NCBI GenBank assembly: GCA_900109485.1
Contig: FOAY01000011.1
Coordinates: forward strand, 110,438-174,437
Direction of reading: 5' to 3'
Length of the DNA stretch: 64,000 nt
From: Kosakonia sacchari
GTDB taxonomy: Bacteria > Pseudomonadota > Gammaproteobacteria > Enterobacterales > Enterobacteriaceae
In this document: positions 33,688 through 43,414 of the stretch, one piece after another
Position numbering within the stretch: position 1 is the first letter of the stretch
Layout: each line of letters opens with the position of its first letter
Notes under the pieces: generated by a model
Seen by the model: the letters and a program-made list of their open reading frames with translations, nothing else
What the model was told of the DNA's origin: nothing
The model's database searches: none
Translations under genes and position numbers: made by a program

Positions 33688-34524
33688 ATGGAAATGCTCG
33701 AAGAGCACCGCTGTTTCGAAGGCTGGCAACAGCGCTGGCGTCACGACTCCGCCGTACTCAACTGTTCGATGACCTTTAGCATCTTTTTACCGCCGCCGCG
33801 CAGTGTAACGCCGCCGCCGGTACTGTTCTGGCTCTCCGGCCTGACCTGTAATGATGAAAACTTCACCACCAAAGCGGGCGCACAGCGTGTCGCGGCAGAA
33901 CTGGGGATTGTGCTGGTGATGCCGGATACCAGCCCGCGCGGCGACGCAGTGGCCGATGCAGACGGCTACGATCTGGGTAAAGGCGCAGGGTTTTATCTCA
34001 ATGCCACGCAACAACCGTGGGCGGCGCACTACCGGATGTATGATTATCTGCGTGACGAGTTACCGGCGCTGATTCAGGCGGAATTTAACGTCAGCCCGCG
34101 TTGCGCCATTAGCGGCCATTCAATGGGCGGCCACGGCGCATTGATTATGGCGCTGAAAAACCCGGGGCGTTATACCAGCGTGTCGGCGTTTGCGCCGATT
34201 GTTAATCCGTTGCAGGTACCGTGGGGACAGAAAGCGTTCACGGCGTATCTGGGCGATGACGCCGCGTTGTGGCATGAGTGGGATAGCTGCGCGCTGATGC
34301 TGGAAAGCGCAGAGACCGATGCGATCCCGACGCTTATCGATCAGGGCGATAACGATCAGTTCCTTGCCGACCAACTGCAACCGGCGCGGCTGGCGGAAGT
34401 GGCGCGACAGAAAGGCTGGCCGCTGACGCTGCGTATCCAGTCCGGTTACGATCACAGCTACTTCTTTATCGCCTCCTTTATTGAAGATCATCTGCGCTTC
34501 CATGCGCAGCATTTGCTGAAATAA
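33688..34524 (+). CDS. yeiG: S-formylglutathione hydrolase YeiG
   Basis: Cytoplasmic serine esterase of 278 residues (FrmB/YeiG type) that hydrolyses S-formylglutathione to formate and glutathione in formaldehyde detoxification. The alpha/beta-hydrolase nucleophile elbow is [10 protein letters not shown], with the catalytic Asp and His in DQGDNDQF and YDHSYFF. The length equals E. coli YeiG. It has a good upstream GAGGAG. Confidence 0.95.
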   Translation: MEMLEEHRCFEGWQQRWRHDSAVLNCSMTFSIFLPPPRSVTPPPVLFWLSGLTCNDENFTTKAGAQRVAAELGIVLVMPDTSPRGDAVADADGYDLGKGAGFYLNATQQPWAAHYRMYDYLRDELPALIQAEFNVSPRCAISGHSMGGHGALIMALKNPGRYTSVSAFAPIVNPLQVPWGQKAFTAYLGDDAALWHEWDSCALMLESAETDAIPTLIDQGDNDQFLADQLQPARLAEVARQKGWPLTLRIQSGYDHSYFFIASFIEDHLRFHAQHLLK

Positions 34525-34571
34525 CGGCAACCCCGGTGCTAAGCGCTGCCGGGCGAGAATGTTTGGCAGGC

Positions 34572-34597
34572 AAAAAAAAGCCCTCATAACGAGGGCT
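34572..34597 (-). terminator. Terminator of lysP
   Basis: A 7-bp stem AGCCCTC/GAGGGCT (34579-34585 with 34591-34597) is followed by eight T on the minus strand, 13 bases beyond the lysP stop. It lies between convergent yeiG and lysP. Confidence 0.85.
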
Positions 34598-34609
34598 AAA
34601 AGAGTGAAT

Positions 34610-36079
34610 TTATTTGCTAAGGCGTTCCGGGAACTCCATTTCACTATAGCGTACGAAACGGGTGCCTTTGGTCCATTTGTAACCCAGCCAAATCACCAGG
34701 AACAGCGGGATACCAATATAGGTGGCCGCAACTGCGCCCCAGTCGATGGAGTCGGCGAGAAACGCCTGATAGTTCTGCCCAAGGGTGATGATCAAACAGA
34801 GCACGAAGGCAAAGATCGGCCCAAGCGGGAAGAAGCCGGAACGGTATGGCAGATCATTCAGCGAGTGCCCCTGCGCTACGTAACCGCGACGGAAGCGGTA
34901 ATGGCTAATCGCGATACCGAGCCAGGCGATAAAGCCGGTCATCCCGGAGGTGTTCAGCAGCCACAGGTAAACGGTCTGATTGCCGAACATCGAGGTCAGG
35001 AAGCACAGTCCGGCGATCACCGTAGTGGCATACAGCGCGTTACGCGGCACGCCGCCCTTCGACAGTTTGGCGAAAATACGCGGCGCTTTGCCGTCGCAGG
35101 CCAGGGTATAAAGCATACGCGTGGAAGCGTACATACCCGAATTACCCGCAGAAAGCACCGCCGTCAGGATCACTGCGTTCATTACCGCCGCCGCAGAGAG
35201 CAGACCGGCATGTTCGAACACCAGCGTGAACGGGCTGACGCTGATGTCTTTTACATCATTACGCAGCAGGCTCGGATCGGTATACGGAATGATCAGGCTG
35301 ATAATCAGGATGGCAAACACATAGAACAGCAGAATACGCCAGAACACCTGGCGAACCGCGCGCGGAATGTTTTTCTCAGGATTTTCAGATTCGCCCGCCG
35401 CAATACCAATCAATTCGGTGCCCTGGAAGGAGAAGCCGACAATCATCGCTACGCCAATCATCGCAGAAAAACCGCCGGCAAACGGCGCATCGCCAATCGT
35501 CCAGTTGCTCCAGCCCGCCGGTTTATCGCCCTGGAAGATACCAACGATCATCATCACGCCAACCACAATAAAGATAATGACCGTGGCGACTTTGATCAGC
35601 GAGAACCAGTACTCCGCTTCACCAAAGCCTTTTACTGAGATGTAGTTAAGCAGGAAGATCACCGCCAGGAACAGCGCACTCCAGATCCAGCCTGGCGTAT
35701 CCGGGAACCACCAGGTCATCACCAGTTGCGAGGCCACAAGGTCAACGGCAATGGTAACAGCCCAGTTGTACCAGTAGTTCCAGCCCAGCGCGAAGCCAAA
35801 GCCTTCTTCAACGTATTTTTGACCATAAGTGGAGAATGAACCCGAAACAGGCATATAAGCGGCGAGTTCGCCGAGGCTGGTCATCAGGAAATAGACCATC
35901 AGGCCGATCAGAATATAGGAGAACAGCGCCCCGCCCGGGCCCGCTGAAGAAATGGTCGCCCCTGATGCGACAAACAAACCTGTACCAATGGAACCGCCAA
36001 TGGCGATCATCGTCAAATGACGCGCCTTAAGTTCACGCCGAAGCGTGGGCGCTTCTGTGGTTTTAATTTCGGAAACCAT
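34610..36079 (-). CDS. lysP: Lysine-specific permease LysP
   Basis: Inner-membrane lysine:proton symporter of 489 residues (APC superfamily, 12 spans), the same length as in E. coli. The N terminus RRELKARHLTMIAIGGSIGTGLFVASG is the amino-acid-permease signature. In E. coli LysP also restrains the CadC sensor. In E. coli the siderophore receptor gene cirA lies between yeiG and lysP; here the two genes are separated by 85 bases only. Confidence 0.96.
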   Translation of the reverse strand: MVSEIKTTEAPTLRRELKARHLTMIAIGGSIGTGLFVASGATISSAGPGGALFSYILIGLMVYFLMTSLGELAAYMPVSGSFSTYGQKYVEEGFGFALGWNYWYNWAVTIAVDLVASQLVMTWWFPDTPGWIWSALFLAVIFLLNYISVKGFGEAEYWFSLIKVATVIIFIVVGVMMIVGIFQGDKPAGWSNWTIGDAPFAGGFSAMIGVAMIVGFSFQGTELIGIAAGESENPEKNIPRAVRQVFWRILLFYVFAILIISLIIPYTDPSLLRNDVKDISVSPFTLVFEHAGLLSAAAVMNAVILTAVLSAGNSGMYASTRMLYTLACDGKAPRIFAKLSKGGVPRNALYATTVIAGLCFLTSMFGNQTVYLWLLNTSGMTGFIAWLGIAISHYRFRRGYVAQGHSLNDLPYRSGFFPLGPIFAFVLCLIITLGQNYQAFLADSIDWGAVAATYIGIPLFLVIWLGYKWTKGTRFVRYSEMEFPERLSK

Positions 36080-36216
36080 AAGAAAATGCTATCCATCCAA
36101 AAAATGAGGCGCGATTGTAGCAAACGAAACGCCCCCCTTCCGGTATAAAACACGTCATATTAGAGAGCTTCATGATAGGCGGCGAATTATAAGTAAAGCA
36201 GTGAATGGTTGATGTT

Positions 36217-36238
36217 GCGAGCCTGTCGGCAGGCTCGC
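36217..36238 (-). other. Hairpin past yeiE
   Basis: A perfect 9-bp stem GCGAGCCTG/CAGGCTCGC with a 4-base loop lies 6 bases after the yeiE stop. No T run follows, so its role as terminator is uncertain. Confidence 0.4.
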
Positions 36239-36243
36239 TGTCA

Positions 36244-37110
36244 TCAGAGAGAGCAATAGCTGATAAAGCGCTGTAATGCGCTGGAGAGGTGTTTCTGGCG
36301 ATGGTGGATGCGCCACAGCGTGCGCACCAGCCGTGGCAGCGGAATGGGCACTTCCACCAGCGAACCGCTTTCCAGTTGTTCGGCAATCACGCGGCGCGAC
36401 AGGCAACTGATGCCCAGCCCGTGGCGTACCGCATGTTTGATGGCTTCCGAGTTACCCAGCTCCATACCAAGATGAAACTGTGGCAGGTGCGACAGCAGTA
36501 AATAATCCACAAGTTCCCGCGTACCCGAACCACGTTCGCGCAGGATCCATGGCGCGGCAGCCAGTTGCTCCAGCGTGACCGGCCCCTGCAATAACGGTGA
36601 GGAAGGCGGCGCGAAGACCACCAGTTCATCCTCCAGCCACGGTTCGGCAATAATCTCCGCGGTGTGGCACGGGCCTTCAATCAGGCCGATATCCACGCGG
36701 AAATCGGCTACCGCAGTGATCACATCCTGGCTATTGCCGACGCTCAGTTCCAGCGGCAAATCGGGGAAATCGCGACGGTAGCGGGCAATCACTTCCGGCA
36801 GAATGTAGTTACCGATGGTACTGCTGGCAAAAACGCGGATGGCGCCGTTATCTTCGCGAAACAACTGCTCGATTTCCGTTGCCTGCTCCAGCGCTGCCAG
36901 CGCACGCGGATAGAGCAGCCGCCCGTGCTCGTTCACCACCAGCCGCTTACCGACGCGGTCAAACAGTTGCACGCCAAGCTGCCCTTCCAAATCGGTAAGC
37001 GCTGCGCTCACCGCCGACTGGGAGAGCGCCAGCATCTGCGAGGCTTGCGTGGTGGAGCCGCTTTTCAGCACTTCGGCGAAGACTTCCAACTGACGCAACG
37101 TTATATGCAT
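36244..37110 (-). CDS. yeiE: LysR-family regulator YeiE
   Basis: DNA-binding regulator of 288 residues. The winged helix-turn-helix is [38 protein letters not shown]. The effector domain carries [21 protein letters not shown] and [11 protein letters not shown] as in the CysB/YeiE-like group. Reports link YeiE to sulfite response in Salmonella and Cronobacter. The ATG at 37110 matches E. coli; a GTG three codons earlier is less likely. It is divergent from yeiH, a probable target. Confidence 0.93.
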   Translation of the reverse strand: MHITLRQLEVFAEVLKSGSTTQASQMLALSQSAVSAALTDLEGQLGVQLFDRVGKRLVVNEHGRLLYPRALAALEQATEIEQLFREDNGAIRVFASSTIGNYILPEVIARYRRDFPDLPLELSVGNSQDVITAVADFRVDIGLIEGPCHTAEIIAEPWLEDELVVFAPPSSPLLQGPVTLEQLAAAPWILRERGSGTRELVDYLLLSHLPQFHLGMELGNSEAIKHAVRHGLGISCLSRRVIAEQLESGSLVEVPIPLPRLVRTLWRIHHRQKHLSSALQRFISYCSL

Positions 37111-37134
37111 AGAGGTCACTTACCACTTATAAAG

Positions 37135-37158
37135 ATTGATTATAAATATATAATCAAT
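37135..37158. promoter_or_regulatory. Palindromic operator between yeiE and yeiH
   Basis: Two perfect 10-base arms, ATTGATTATA (37135-37144) and TATAATCAAT (37149-37158), flank a 4-base centre in the divergent promoter region. The form fits a LysR-type site, presumably for YeiE acting on both genes. Confidence 0.65.
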
Positions 37159-37211
37159 TTTACCTTTAAGCCAGCGCGCCTTACCCTTTTATCCAGCAAA
37201 AGGAGAAGGTT

Positions 37212-38261
37212 ATGACTGAAATCACACTACAGACTCATCGTCATCCGGCCTGGCGTTTTATCCCCGGTCTGTTACTCAGCGGTGTCATTACGGGGCTCGC
37301 CCTGTGGCTTGGTGCAATCCCGTCGGTGGCAGGTATGGGATTAAGCGCTCTGACGCTGGCGATCCTTATCGGCATGGTTATCGGCAACACGCTCTACCCT
37401 GCCCTGCATACGCAATGCGACAGCGGCGTACTGTTTGCCAAACAGCATCTGCTGCGGCTTGGCATTATTCTGTACGGTTTTCGTCTGACGTTTTCGCAAA
37501 TTGCCGATGTCGGCGTAAGCGGGATTGTCATTGATACGCTGACGCTCTCCAGCACCTTTTTGCTGGCCTGCTTTCTTGGGCAAAAAGTCTTTGGGCTGGA
37601 TAAAAAAACCAGTTGGTTGATTGGCGCTGGCAGCAGTATTTGCGGAGCGGCCGCCGTGCTGGCAACGGAACCGGTAGTCAAAGCAGAGGCCAGTAAAGTT
37701 ACTGTCGCCGTCGCGACCGTGGTGATCTTCGGCACGCTGGCAATCTTTATTTACCCTGCACTTTATCCGCTGCTGGGTCAGTGGTTCAGCCCGGAAACTT
37801 ATGGCATCTGGATTGGCTCTACCGTGCATGAAGTAGCACAAGTGGTTGCCGCCGGGCATGCCATCAGCCCTGATGCTGAAAACGCGGCGGTGATCGCTAA
37901 AATGCTGCGCGTCATGATGCTGGCTCCCTTCTTATTATTGCTGGCGGCACGCATCAAACAACTCAGCCCGCAGGCAGGCGCAGAAAAAAGTAAGCTGACG
38001 ATCCCGTGGTTTGCGCTTGGCTTTATCGCCGTAGCGGTGTTTAACTCATTCCACCTGCTGCCCTCTTCCGCAGTGAATGCGTTGAACACGCTGGATACAC
38101 TGCTGCTGGCGATGGCAATGGCGGCGCTGGGGCTGACTACCCACATCAGCGCGCTGAAGAATGCCGGTGCGAAACCGCTGGTGATGGGATTACTGCTGTT
38201 TGTCTGGCTGATTGTCGGCGGCGGCGCCATTAATCTGGCCGTTCATCACCTGATGGCATAA
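37212..38261 (+). CDS. yeiH: YeiH, UPF0324 membrane protein
   Basis: Inner-membrane protein of 349 residues with about ten spans, UPF0324 (PSE/YeiH) family. The conserved LIGAGSSICGAAAVLATEPVVKAEA and IWIGSTVHEVAQVVAAG are present. The function is unproven; regulation by the sulfite-responsive YeiE suggests a link to sulfite handling. AGGAGAAGG lies just upstream of the ATG. Confidence 0.92.
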   Translation: MTEITLQTHRHPAWRFIPGLLLSGVITGLALWLGAIPSVAGMGLSALTLAILIGMVIGNTLYPALHTQCDSGVLFAKQHLLRLGIILYGFRLTFSQIADVGVSGIVIDTLTLSSTFLLACFLGQKVFGLDKKTSWLIGAGSSICGAAAVLATEPVVKAEASKVTVAVATVVIFGTLAIFIYPALYPLLGQWFSPETYGIWIGSTVHEVAQVVAAGHAISPDAENAAVIAKMLRVMMLAPFLLLLAARIKQLSPQAGAEKSKLTIPWFALGFIAVAVFNSFHLLPSSAVNALNTLDTLLLAMAMAALGLTTHISALKNAGAKPLVMGLLLFVWLIVGGGAINLAVHHLMA

Positions 38262-38333
38262 ACCACTACATGCCAGCCCTGGAGACCCGCTATTATTGAC
38301 GCTTTCCCCTGGCGGGTTTTAACAGGAGTTTTT

Positions 38334-39188
38334 ATGAAATACATTGGTGCGCATGTGAGCGCCTCGGGCGGTGTAGCGAATGCCGCCGTCCGCGCCGCTG
38401 AAATCGAGGCAACGGCTTTTGCGCTGTTTACCAAGAACCAGCGCCAGTGGCGGGCCGCGCCGCTGAGCACGGAGACCATCGACGAGTTCAAAGCCGCCTG
38501 CGAAAAATATCACTACACGCCCGCGCAGATCCTGCCCCACGACAGCTACCTGATTAACCTCGGACACCCGGTGGCCGAGGCGCTGGAAAAATCCCGCGAA
38601 GCCTTTATTGACGAGCTGACGCGCTGTCAGCAACTGGGACTGACGCTGCTGAACTTCCATCCTGGCAGCCATCTGATGCAGATCCCGGAGGAGAAGTGCC
38701 TGGCGCGTATCGCCGAATCTATCAATATCGCGCTGGCGCAAACCGAAGGGGTAACAGCGGTGATTGAGAACACCGCGGGCCAGGGCAGTAACCTTGGGTT
38801 TAAGTTTGAACATCTGGCGGCGATTATTGATGGTGTGGAAGATAAATCCCGCGTCGGCGTCTGCATTGATACCTGCCACGCTTTTGCCGCAGGTTATGAT
38901 CTGCGTACCGAGCAGGCAACGGCAGAAACGTTTGCTGAATTTGAGCGTGTGGTTGGCTTCAAATACCTGCGCGGTATGCATCTGAACGATGCGAAAAGCG
39001 CGTTTGGCAGCCGCGTTGACCGTCACCACAGCCTTGGCGAAGGTAATATCGGCCACGATGCGTTTCGCTGGATTATGCGCGATGAGCGTTTCGATGGCAT
39101 TCCGCTGATCCTTGAAACCGTCAACCCGGATATCTGGGCGGAAGAGATTGCCTGGCTGAAAGCGCAGCAGGAAGTCAGCGTCGCATAA
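38334..39188 (+). CDS. nfo: Endonuclease IV Nfo
   Basis: Cytoplasmic AP endonuclease of 284 residues that cuts 5' to abasic sites and handles oxidised 3' ends in base excision repair. It is a zinc-dependent TIM barrel: [33 protein letters not shown] and the late [20 protein letters not shown] carry the metal ligands. A good AGGAG precedes the ATG. In E. coli nfo belongs to the SoxRS regulon; I did not fix a SoxS site. Confidence 0.96.
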   Translation: MKYIGAHVSASGGVANAAVRAAEIEATAFALFTKNQRQWRAAPLSTETIDEFKAACEKYHYTPAQILPHDSYLINLGHPVAEALEKSREAFIDELTRCQQLGLTLLNFHPGSHLMQIPEEKCLARIAESINIALAQTEGVTAVIENTAGQGSNLGFKFEHLAAIIDGVEDKSRVGVCIDTCHAFAAGYDLRTEQATAETFAEFERVVGFKYLRGMHLNDAKSAFGSRVDRHHSLGEGNIGHDAFRWIMRDERFDGIPLILETVNPDIWAEEIAWLKAQQEVSVA

Positions 39189-39194
39189 CCGTAC

Positions 39195-39223
39195 GCCGGA
39201 TAAGACGTCAGCCGCCATCCGGC
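39195..39223. repeat. REP-type palindromic element
   Basis: GCCGGAT (39195-39201) and ATCCGGC (39217-39223) pair around a centre of AAGACGTCAGCCGCC, resembling the enterobacterial REP unit that carries GTCTTATCCGGC. It lies just after nfo, a usual intergenic position. Confidence 0.65.
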
Positions 39224-39224
39224 G

Positions 39225-39251
39225 AAAAAAAAGGCCGCTAAGCGGCCTTTT
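39225..39251. terminator. Bidirectional terminator between nfo and fruA
   Basis: A 9-bp stem AAAGGCCGC/GCGGCCTTT (39230-39238 with 39242-39250) has eight T on the minus-strand side and four on the plus side, so it ends fruA most efficiently and nfo as well. Confidence 0.85.
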
Positions 39252-39265
39252 CATTTATTGGAACG

Positions 39266-40960
39266 TTATGCAACTTTCGCAACCACTTCCGTTTCCGGAC
39301 GTTTCAGGAAGGCATACACCAGACCTGTCAGCAGCGTACCGGCAACGATGGAGAGCAGGTAACCGAGAACTGGCGTAATCGCACCCGGGATTAGCAGCAC
39401 AAACAGACCACCGTGCGGTGCCATCAGTTTTGCGCCAATCGCCATTGAGATAGCGCCTGTCAGCGCGCCACCGGCGATACAGCATGGGATCACACGCATC
39501 GGGTCACGGGCCGCGAACGGGATAGCCCCTTCAGAGATAAAGCACAGGCCGAGAACCAGCGCTGCTTTACCGCCTTCACGTTGACCTTTATCGAACTTGT
39601 TACGCGCAACCAGCGTTGCCAGGCCCATTGCCAGCGGCGGAACCATACCGGCCGCCATAATGGCTGCCATCGGCGCGTAAGTCTGGGTACTCAGCAAGCC
39701 AACCCCAAACGCATAAGCCGCTTTGTTCACCGGGCCGCCCATGTCGGTACACATCATGCCGCCGAGGATTGCGCCCAGCAGAACAGCGTTTGCCGTGCCC
39801 ATGGTTTGCAGCCAGGAAGTCAGACCGGCCAGGATTTTCGCAACCGGCGTACCGATCAGGTAAATCATCGCCAGACCGACAATGAGACTGGAGACCAGCG
39901 GAATGATCAGAATCGGTTTCAGCGCTTCCATACTCGGCGGCAGCTTCAGACCTTTACTGATGGCTTTCGCCAGATAACCGGCGAGGAAACCGGCGATAAT
40001 ACCACCGATAAAACCGGAGCCAGTGCTCACCGCCAGCATCCCGCCGATCAGACCCGGCGTCAGGCCCGGACGGTCAGCGATAGAAAAGGCGATGAAACCC
40101 GCCAGCACCGGCACCATCAGCGCGAAGGCTGAACCACCACCGATTTTCATCAGCGCAGCCGCCAGCGTGCCTTCTTCTTTAAAGGCGGTAATACCGAAAG
40201 CAAAGGAGAGCGCAATCAGCAAGCCGCCCGCCACCACCATCGGCAGCATATAAGAGACGCCGGTCAGCAGGTGACGATAAGCGCCCGCACTCTCTTTTTT
40301 CCCTTCAGAACTTTCAGACTGCCCCTGACCCGACGGCTGGTAAGGCTTCGCTTCCGCGACGGCTTTATCCAGCTCCTGAGCCGTTTTCTTCAGCGCCAGG
40401 CCCGTTGTGGTGCGGTACATCGGTTTACCGGCAAATTTTGCCAGGTCAACTTCAATATCGGCAGCAACCATCACCAGATCGGCTTGCGCCACCTCTTCCG
40501 GCGTGATGGCATTGCCTGCCCCCACGGAACCACGCGTTTCTACTTTCACCCACCAGCCGCGTTTTTTCGCTTCGGTTTCAATGGCTTCTGCTGCCATAAA
40601 GGTGTGCGCCACGCCGGTCGGGCATGCGGTAACCGCAACGATGCGTTTCGGGCCATTGCTGGCAACTGGCGCAGCCGCTACCGCTGTCGGCGCAGTGTAA
40701 AGCGCGGCATGGTTTTTCGCTTCGCTGAGGAACAGCTCCGGGTGTGCCACTGCACGATTGATATCGCCCAGCCACACTTTTTTCCCGCTGAGCGCGCTGT
40801 CGTTTGGCAGTTGACTACCCAGCACAATCGCCAGTTCCGCTTCTCCAGGGTTTTCGATGAATTGCAGATTTGCTTTCTGCGCCGCCGCACCCAGTAAGGT
40901 CTTCGCCATATAGGCGCGAGCCTGTCCGAGTTCGGAGTCAATAATCAGCAGCGTTTTCAT
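39266..40960 (-). CDS. fruA: Fructose PTS permease FruA (EIIB'BC)
   Basis: Inner-membrane fructose permease of 564 residues. The N-terminal EIIB-like domain (about 1-100) is degenerate, the second EIIB carries the phosphorylated Cys in VTACPTGVAHTFMAAEA, and the C-terminal EIIC (from about 225) spans the membrane with GMMCTDMGGPVNKAAYAFG. It produces fructose 1-phosphate. AGGAG precedes the ATG. It is last in fruBKA. Confidence 0.96.
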   Translation of the reverse strand: MKTLLIIDSELGQARAYMAKTLLGAAAQKANLQFIENPGEAELAIVLGSQLPNDSALSGKKVWLGDINRAVAHPELFLSEAKNHAALYTAPTAVAAAPVASNGPKRIVAVTACPTGVAHTFMAAEAIETEAKKRGWWVKVETRGSVGAGNAITPEEVAQADLVMVAADIEVDLAKFAGKPMYRTTTGLALKKTAQELDKAVAEAKPYQPSGQGQSESSEGKKESAGAYRHLLTGVSYMLPMVVAGGLLIALSFAFGITAFKEEGTLAAALMKIGGGSAFALMVPVLAGFIAFSIADRPGLTPGLIGGMLAVSTGSGFIGGIIAGFLAGYLAKAISKGLKLPPSMEALKPILIIPLVSSLIVGLAMIYLIGTPVAKILAGLTSWLQTMGTANAVLLGAILGGMMCTDMGGPVNKAAYAFGVGLLSTQTYAPMAAIMAAGMVPPLAMGLATLVARNKFDKGQREGGKAALVLGLCFISEGAIPFAARDPMRVIPCCIAGGALTGAISMAIGAKLMAPHGGLFVLLIPGAITPVLGYLLSIVAGTLLTGLVYAFLKRPETEVVAKVA

Positions 40961-40976
40961 TATGCCTCTCCTGCTG

Positions 40977-41915
40977 TTAGTTAAAGGGTTTTAAGTCAAC
41001 TCGCGCCATCATCGCGGCTAACTGGGTACGGTCGGTAATACCTACGTTACTCTGACTAACCGCCAGTGCAGCAACAGCGGTAGCCAGGCGTAATGTATGT
41101 TCACTGGACTCACGCATCAGCAAGCCATAAATCAGGCCGCCAACCATCGAATCCCCTGCGCCAACGGTGCTTACCACTTCCATTGACGGCGGTTTGGCAA
41201 TCCATTCCCCTGAAGCGTTAACCCACAGAGCCCCTTCTGCGCCCAGCGAGATCACCACGTGGGCGATCCCCTGTTCGCGAAGCGCGTGAGCGGCTTCAAT
41301 AACATCCTTCAATTCAGGTAATTTGCGGCCAGCCCAGATTTCCAGCTCGCGGCGGTTCGGTTTCACCAACCACGGCGCGGCTTTCAGGCCAGCCACCAGC
41401 GCATCACGGCTGCTATCGAAAATAATGCACGGACACTGGCTGCGCAGGCGCGTCATCCAGTCGGTAAAGGCTTCCGGGCTAACGCCGGATGGCAGGCTGC
41501 CGCTGACGCAGACCATATCGAACTGACCCAGCCAGGTCAGTGAGTCGTTGACGAAACGCTCCCAGTCGGCCGGAGTCACTTCAAAGCCGGAGAAATTGAA
41601 ATCGGTCACTTCACCGTCTTTTTCCGTCAGCTTCACGTTAATGCGGGTACGACCGGCAACCACCTGGAAACGGTTGGCGATACCCAATTCGCTGAACAGT
41701 TGCTGAAAACCGTCCTGGTTGTCTTTACCGAGGAACCCGCCAACGGTCACGTCAATGCCAAGATCTTTCAGTACTTTCGCAACGTTGATCCCTTTGCCCG
41801 CAGCATGCAGACCGGTAGTGCGAACCAGGTTCACTTCGCCGCGTTCAACTTCCGGGGTGAACCCCACCAGATCATAGGCCGGGTTCAGGGTAATAGTGGC
41901 AACACGTCTGCTCAT
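40977..41915 (-). CDS. fruK: 1-phosphofructokinase FruK
   Basis: Cytoplasmic PfkB-family kinase of 312 residues that converts fructose 1-phosphate to fructose 1,6-bisphosphate. It has HAAGKGINVAKVL near residue 38 and the catalytic VSTVGAGDSMVGG near the C terminus. Its ATG directly follows the fruB stop with no gap, which couples translation. Confidence 0.96.
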   Translation of the reverse strand: MSRRVATITLNPAYDLVGFTPEVERGEVNLVRTTGLHAAGKGINVAKVLKDLGIDVTVGGFLGKDNQDGFQQLFSELGIANRFQVVAGRTRINVKLTEKDGEVTDFNFSGFEVTPADWERFVNDSLTWLGQFDMVCVSGSLPSGVSPEAFTDWMTRLRSQCPCIIFDSSRDALVAGLKAAPWLVKPNRRELEIWAGRKLPELKDVIEAAHALREQGIAHVVISLGAEGALWVNASGEWIAKPPSMEVVSTVGAGDSMVGGLIYGLLMRESSEHTLRLATAVAALAVSQSNVGITDRTQLAAMMARVDLKPFN

Positions 41916-43046
41916 TTACGCGCCCTCCCCAAGACCGGCAGCGATGGCTTCGCCAATCGCTTTCAGCGCCTGTTCAGCATCAGCGCCCTGCGCCGTGAAA
42001 CGCAGGCGGTGCCCTTTTTTCACGCCCAGCGCGACAACTTTCATCAGGCTGCGGCCATTTGCCGGTTTACCGGTGCCGTCGAGGTTGGTCACGGTGATTT
42101 CACTGGTGAATTGTTTGATGGTGTTGACCAGCATGGTGCCCGGACGGGCGTGCAGGCCATGCTCGTTACGCACTACAAATTCATCGCTCAGCACATCGCC
42201 TGCCATCGCATCATCGCTGGTCAGCAGCGCCAGCAGCGTGGCCGCATCAGCATTCAGCAGGCTGTCAGCTTTGTTCTCTAACAGCAGATCGCTCAGACGC
42301 TTCAGCACGGCAACAGGCTGCTCATCGGCCATTGCAACGCTGACCAGCAGCGCAGCTTGCTCACCTTCGACGTCGAACGGGGTTGCCGCGCGACTTACCG
42401 CCACCGCGCTCAGCAGATTGCCTTCTGCGCTGTCGTTCAGCCAGATGCCCTGACCGAGGTTCAGCGGTTTCTCATTAATCGCACGCGTAACGTAAGCCGC
42501 GTTAACCGCACCGGCTTCTTTCAGACGCGCCGCATTCAACGCCTGGAGTGTCAGCAGATCGCTTGCTGCAACATCAAGGGTTAAGGTGTCGTTATCCAGC
42601 TTCAGCGCCTCGCTCTGTTTTTCGCCCATCAGCAGAGCACGCAGCTCTTCAGCCGTGGTGGCGGATTGCAGTTGCGCAGCGACATCATCGTCACTCAGCA
42701 CATGCGTCAGCTGACGCAGTAGGCCGAGGTGCTCATCGGAACTTGCAGCAATCCCGATAGCAACATAGGCAACCTGGCCCTCGCTCCACAGAATGCCCTG
42801 CGGGAACTGGAACACTTTGACGCCGGTTTTCAGCACCTGGTCGCGCGTGTCGGTCGTGCCGTGCGGAATGGCAATACCATTACCAAGATAGGTTGAGGTT
42901 TGCAGCTCGCGCGCCAGCATGCCGTCGACGTAGCCATCAGCTACATTGCCTGCTGCTGCCAGCGCTGCTGCGATCTGGCGGATAGCCTCTTCTTTATTAC
43001 CGGCCTGCTGGCCCGGATGAATGTCCTGAACGGATAACTGGAACAT
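41916..43046 (-). CDS. fruB: Fructose PTS diphosphoryl transfer protein FruB (EIIA-FPr)
   Basis: Cytoplasmic phosphocarrier of 376 residues. The N-terminal EIIA of the fructose/mannitol type has the histidine in IAIPHGTTD, a central linker domain follows, and the C-terminal HPr-like FPr domain has [10 protein letters not shown]. It passes phosphate from enzyme I to FruA. It is the first gene of the operon and is controlled by two upstream Cra sites. Confidence 0.96.
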   Translation of the reverse strand: MFQLSVQDIHPGQQAGNKEEAIRQIAAALAAAGNVADGYVDGMLARELQTSTYLGNGIAIPHGTTDTRDQVLKTGVKVFQFPQGILWSEGQVAYVAIGIAASSDEHLGLLRQLTHVLSDDDVAAQLQSATTAEELRALLMGEKQSEALKLDNDTLTLDVAASDLLTLQALNAARLKEAGAVNAAYVTRAINEKPLNLGQGIWLNDSAEGNLLSAVAVSRAATPFDVEGEQAALLVSVAMADEQPVAVLKRLSDLLLENKADSLLNADAATLLALLTSDDAMAGDVLSDEFVVRNEHGLHARPGTMLVNTIKQFTSEITVTNLDGTGKPANGRSLMKVVALGVKKGHRLRFTAQGADAEQALKAIGEAIAAGLGEGA

Positions 43047-43068
43047 GTAACCCCTCTCTCGCTGATAT

Positions 43069-43080
43069 TGAATCGTTTCA
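43069..43080. promoter_or_regulatory. Cra (FruR) operator, fruB-proximal
   Basis: TGAATCGTTTCA lies 22 bases upstream of fruB and agrees with the Cra consensus TGAAWCSNTTYA, with one change from the perfect palindrome. Confidence 0.8.
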
Positions 43081-43135
43081 GCTAACTTGAGAAATAAGGC
43101 GCCATCACTGTGGTTCAGATATTACGCGATGACGC

Positions 43136-43147
43136 TGAAACGTTTCA
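43136..43147. promoter_or_regulatory. Cra (FruR) operator, distal
   Basis: TGAAACGTTTCA is a perfect 12-base palindrome and an ideal Cra site, 67 bases from the proximal one. Two sites ahead of fruB match the strong fructose 1-phosphate-relieved repression known in E. coli. Confidence 0.85.
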
Positions 43148-43414
43148 TGGAATCTTCACCTTTTTACCCCAGCAATCAAGAAATCTCTGAATTTGCGTTG
43201 CAGAATTTAGAGCTACTGCACATTTCATCATCGCGTTAAGCAAATTTGCTGAAGCAGATTTGAATTTCAGCAACCGAGTTTCAGCTTCATTCAGCTTTGA
43301 TGAGAATGATTTGAAATGGCGTTTTGATTTTTCGTGGCAAATGTTGCTTAGCAGGCTGTGCTTTTTTGGCGCAGCGGCGTAAACTCCGCGTCTCACTATT
43401 GGATCTCATGAAAA
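43148..43414. other. Gene-free stretch between the fru operators and setB
   Basis: AT-rich DNA with no gene I can support. An 83-codon frame on the minus strand (43145-43396) lacks a ribosome site and any family resemblance. The setB promoter must lie toward the right end. Confidence 0.5.

Noticed and set aside
34559..35638. Plus-strand open frame of 359 codons
   Set aside because: It is antisense to lysP, a certain membrane transporter gene, and lacks hydrophobic or domain features.
43145..43396. 83-codon minus-strand frame between fruB and setB
   Set aside because: It has no ribosome site or family resemblance and ends inside a Cra site; likely chance.
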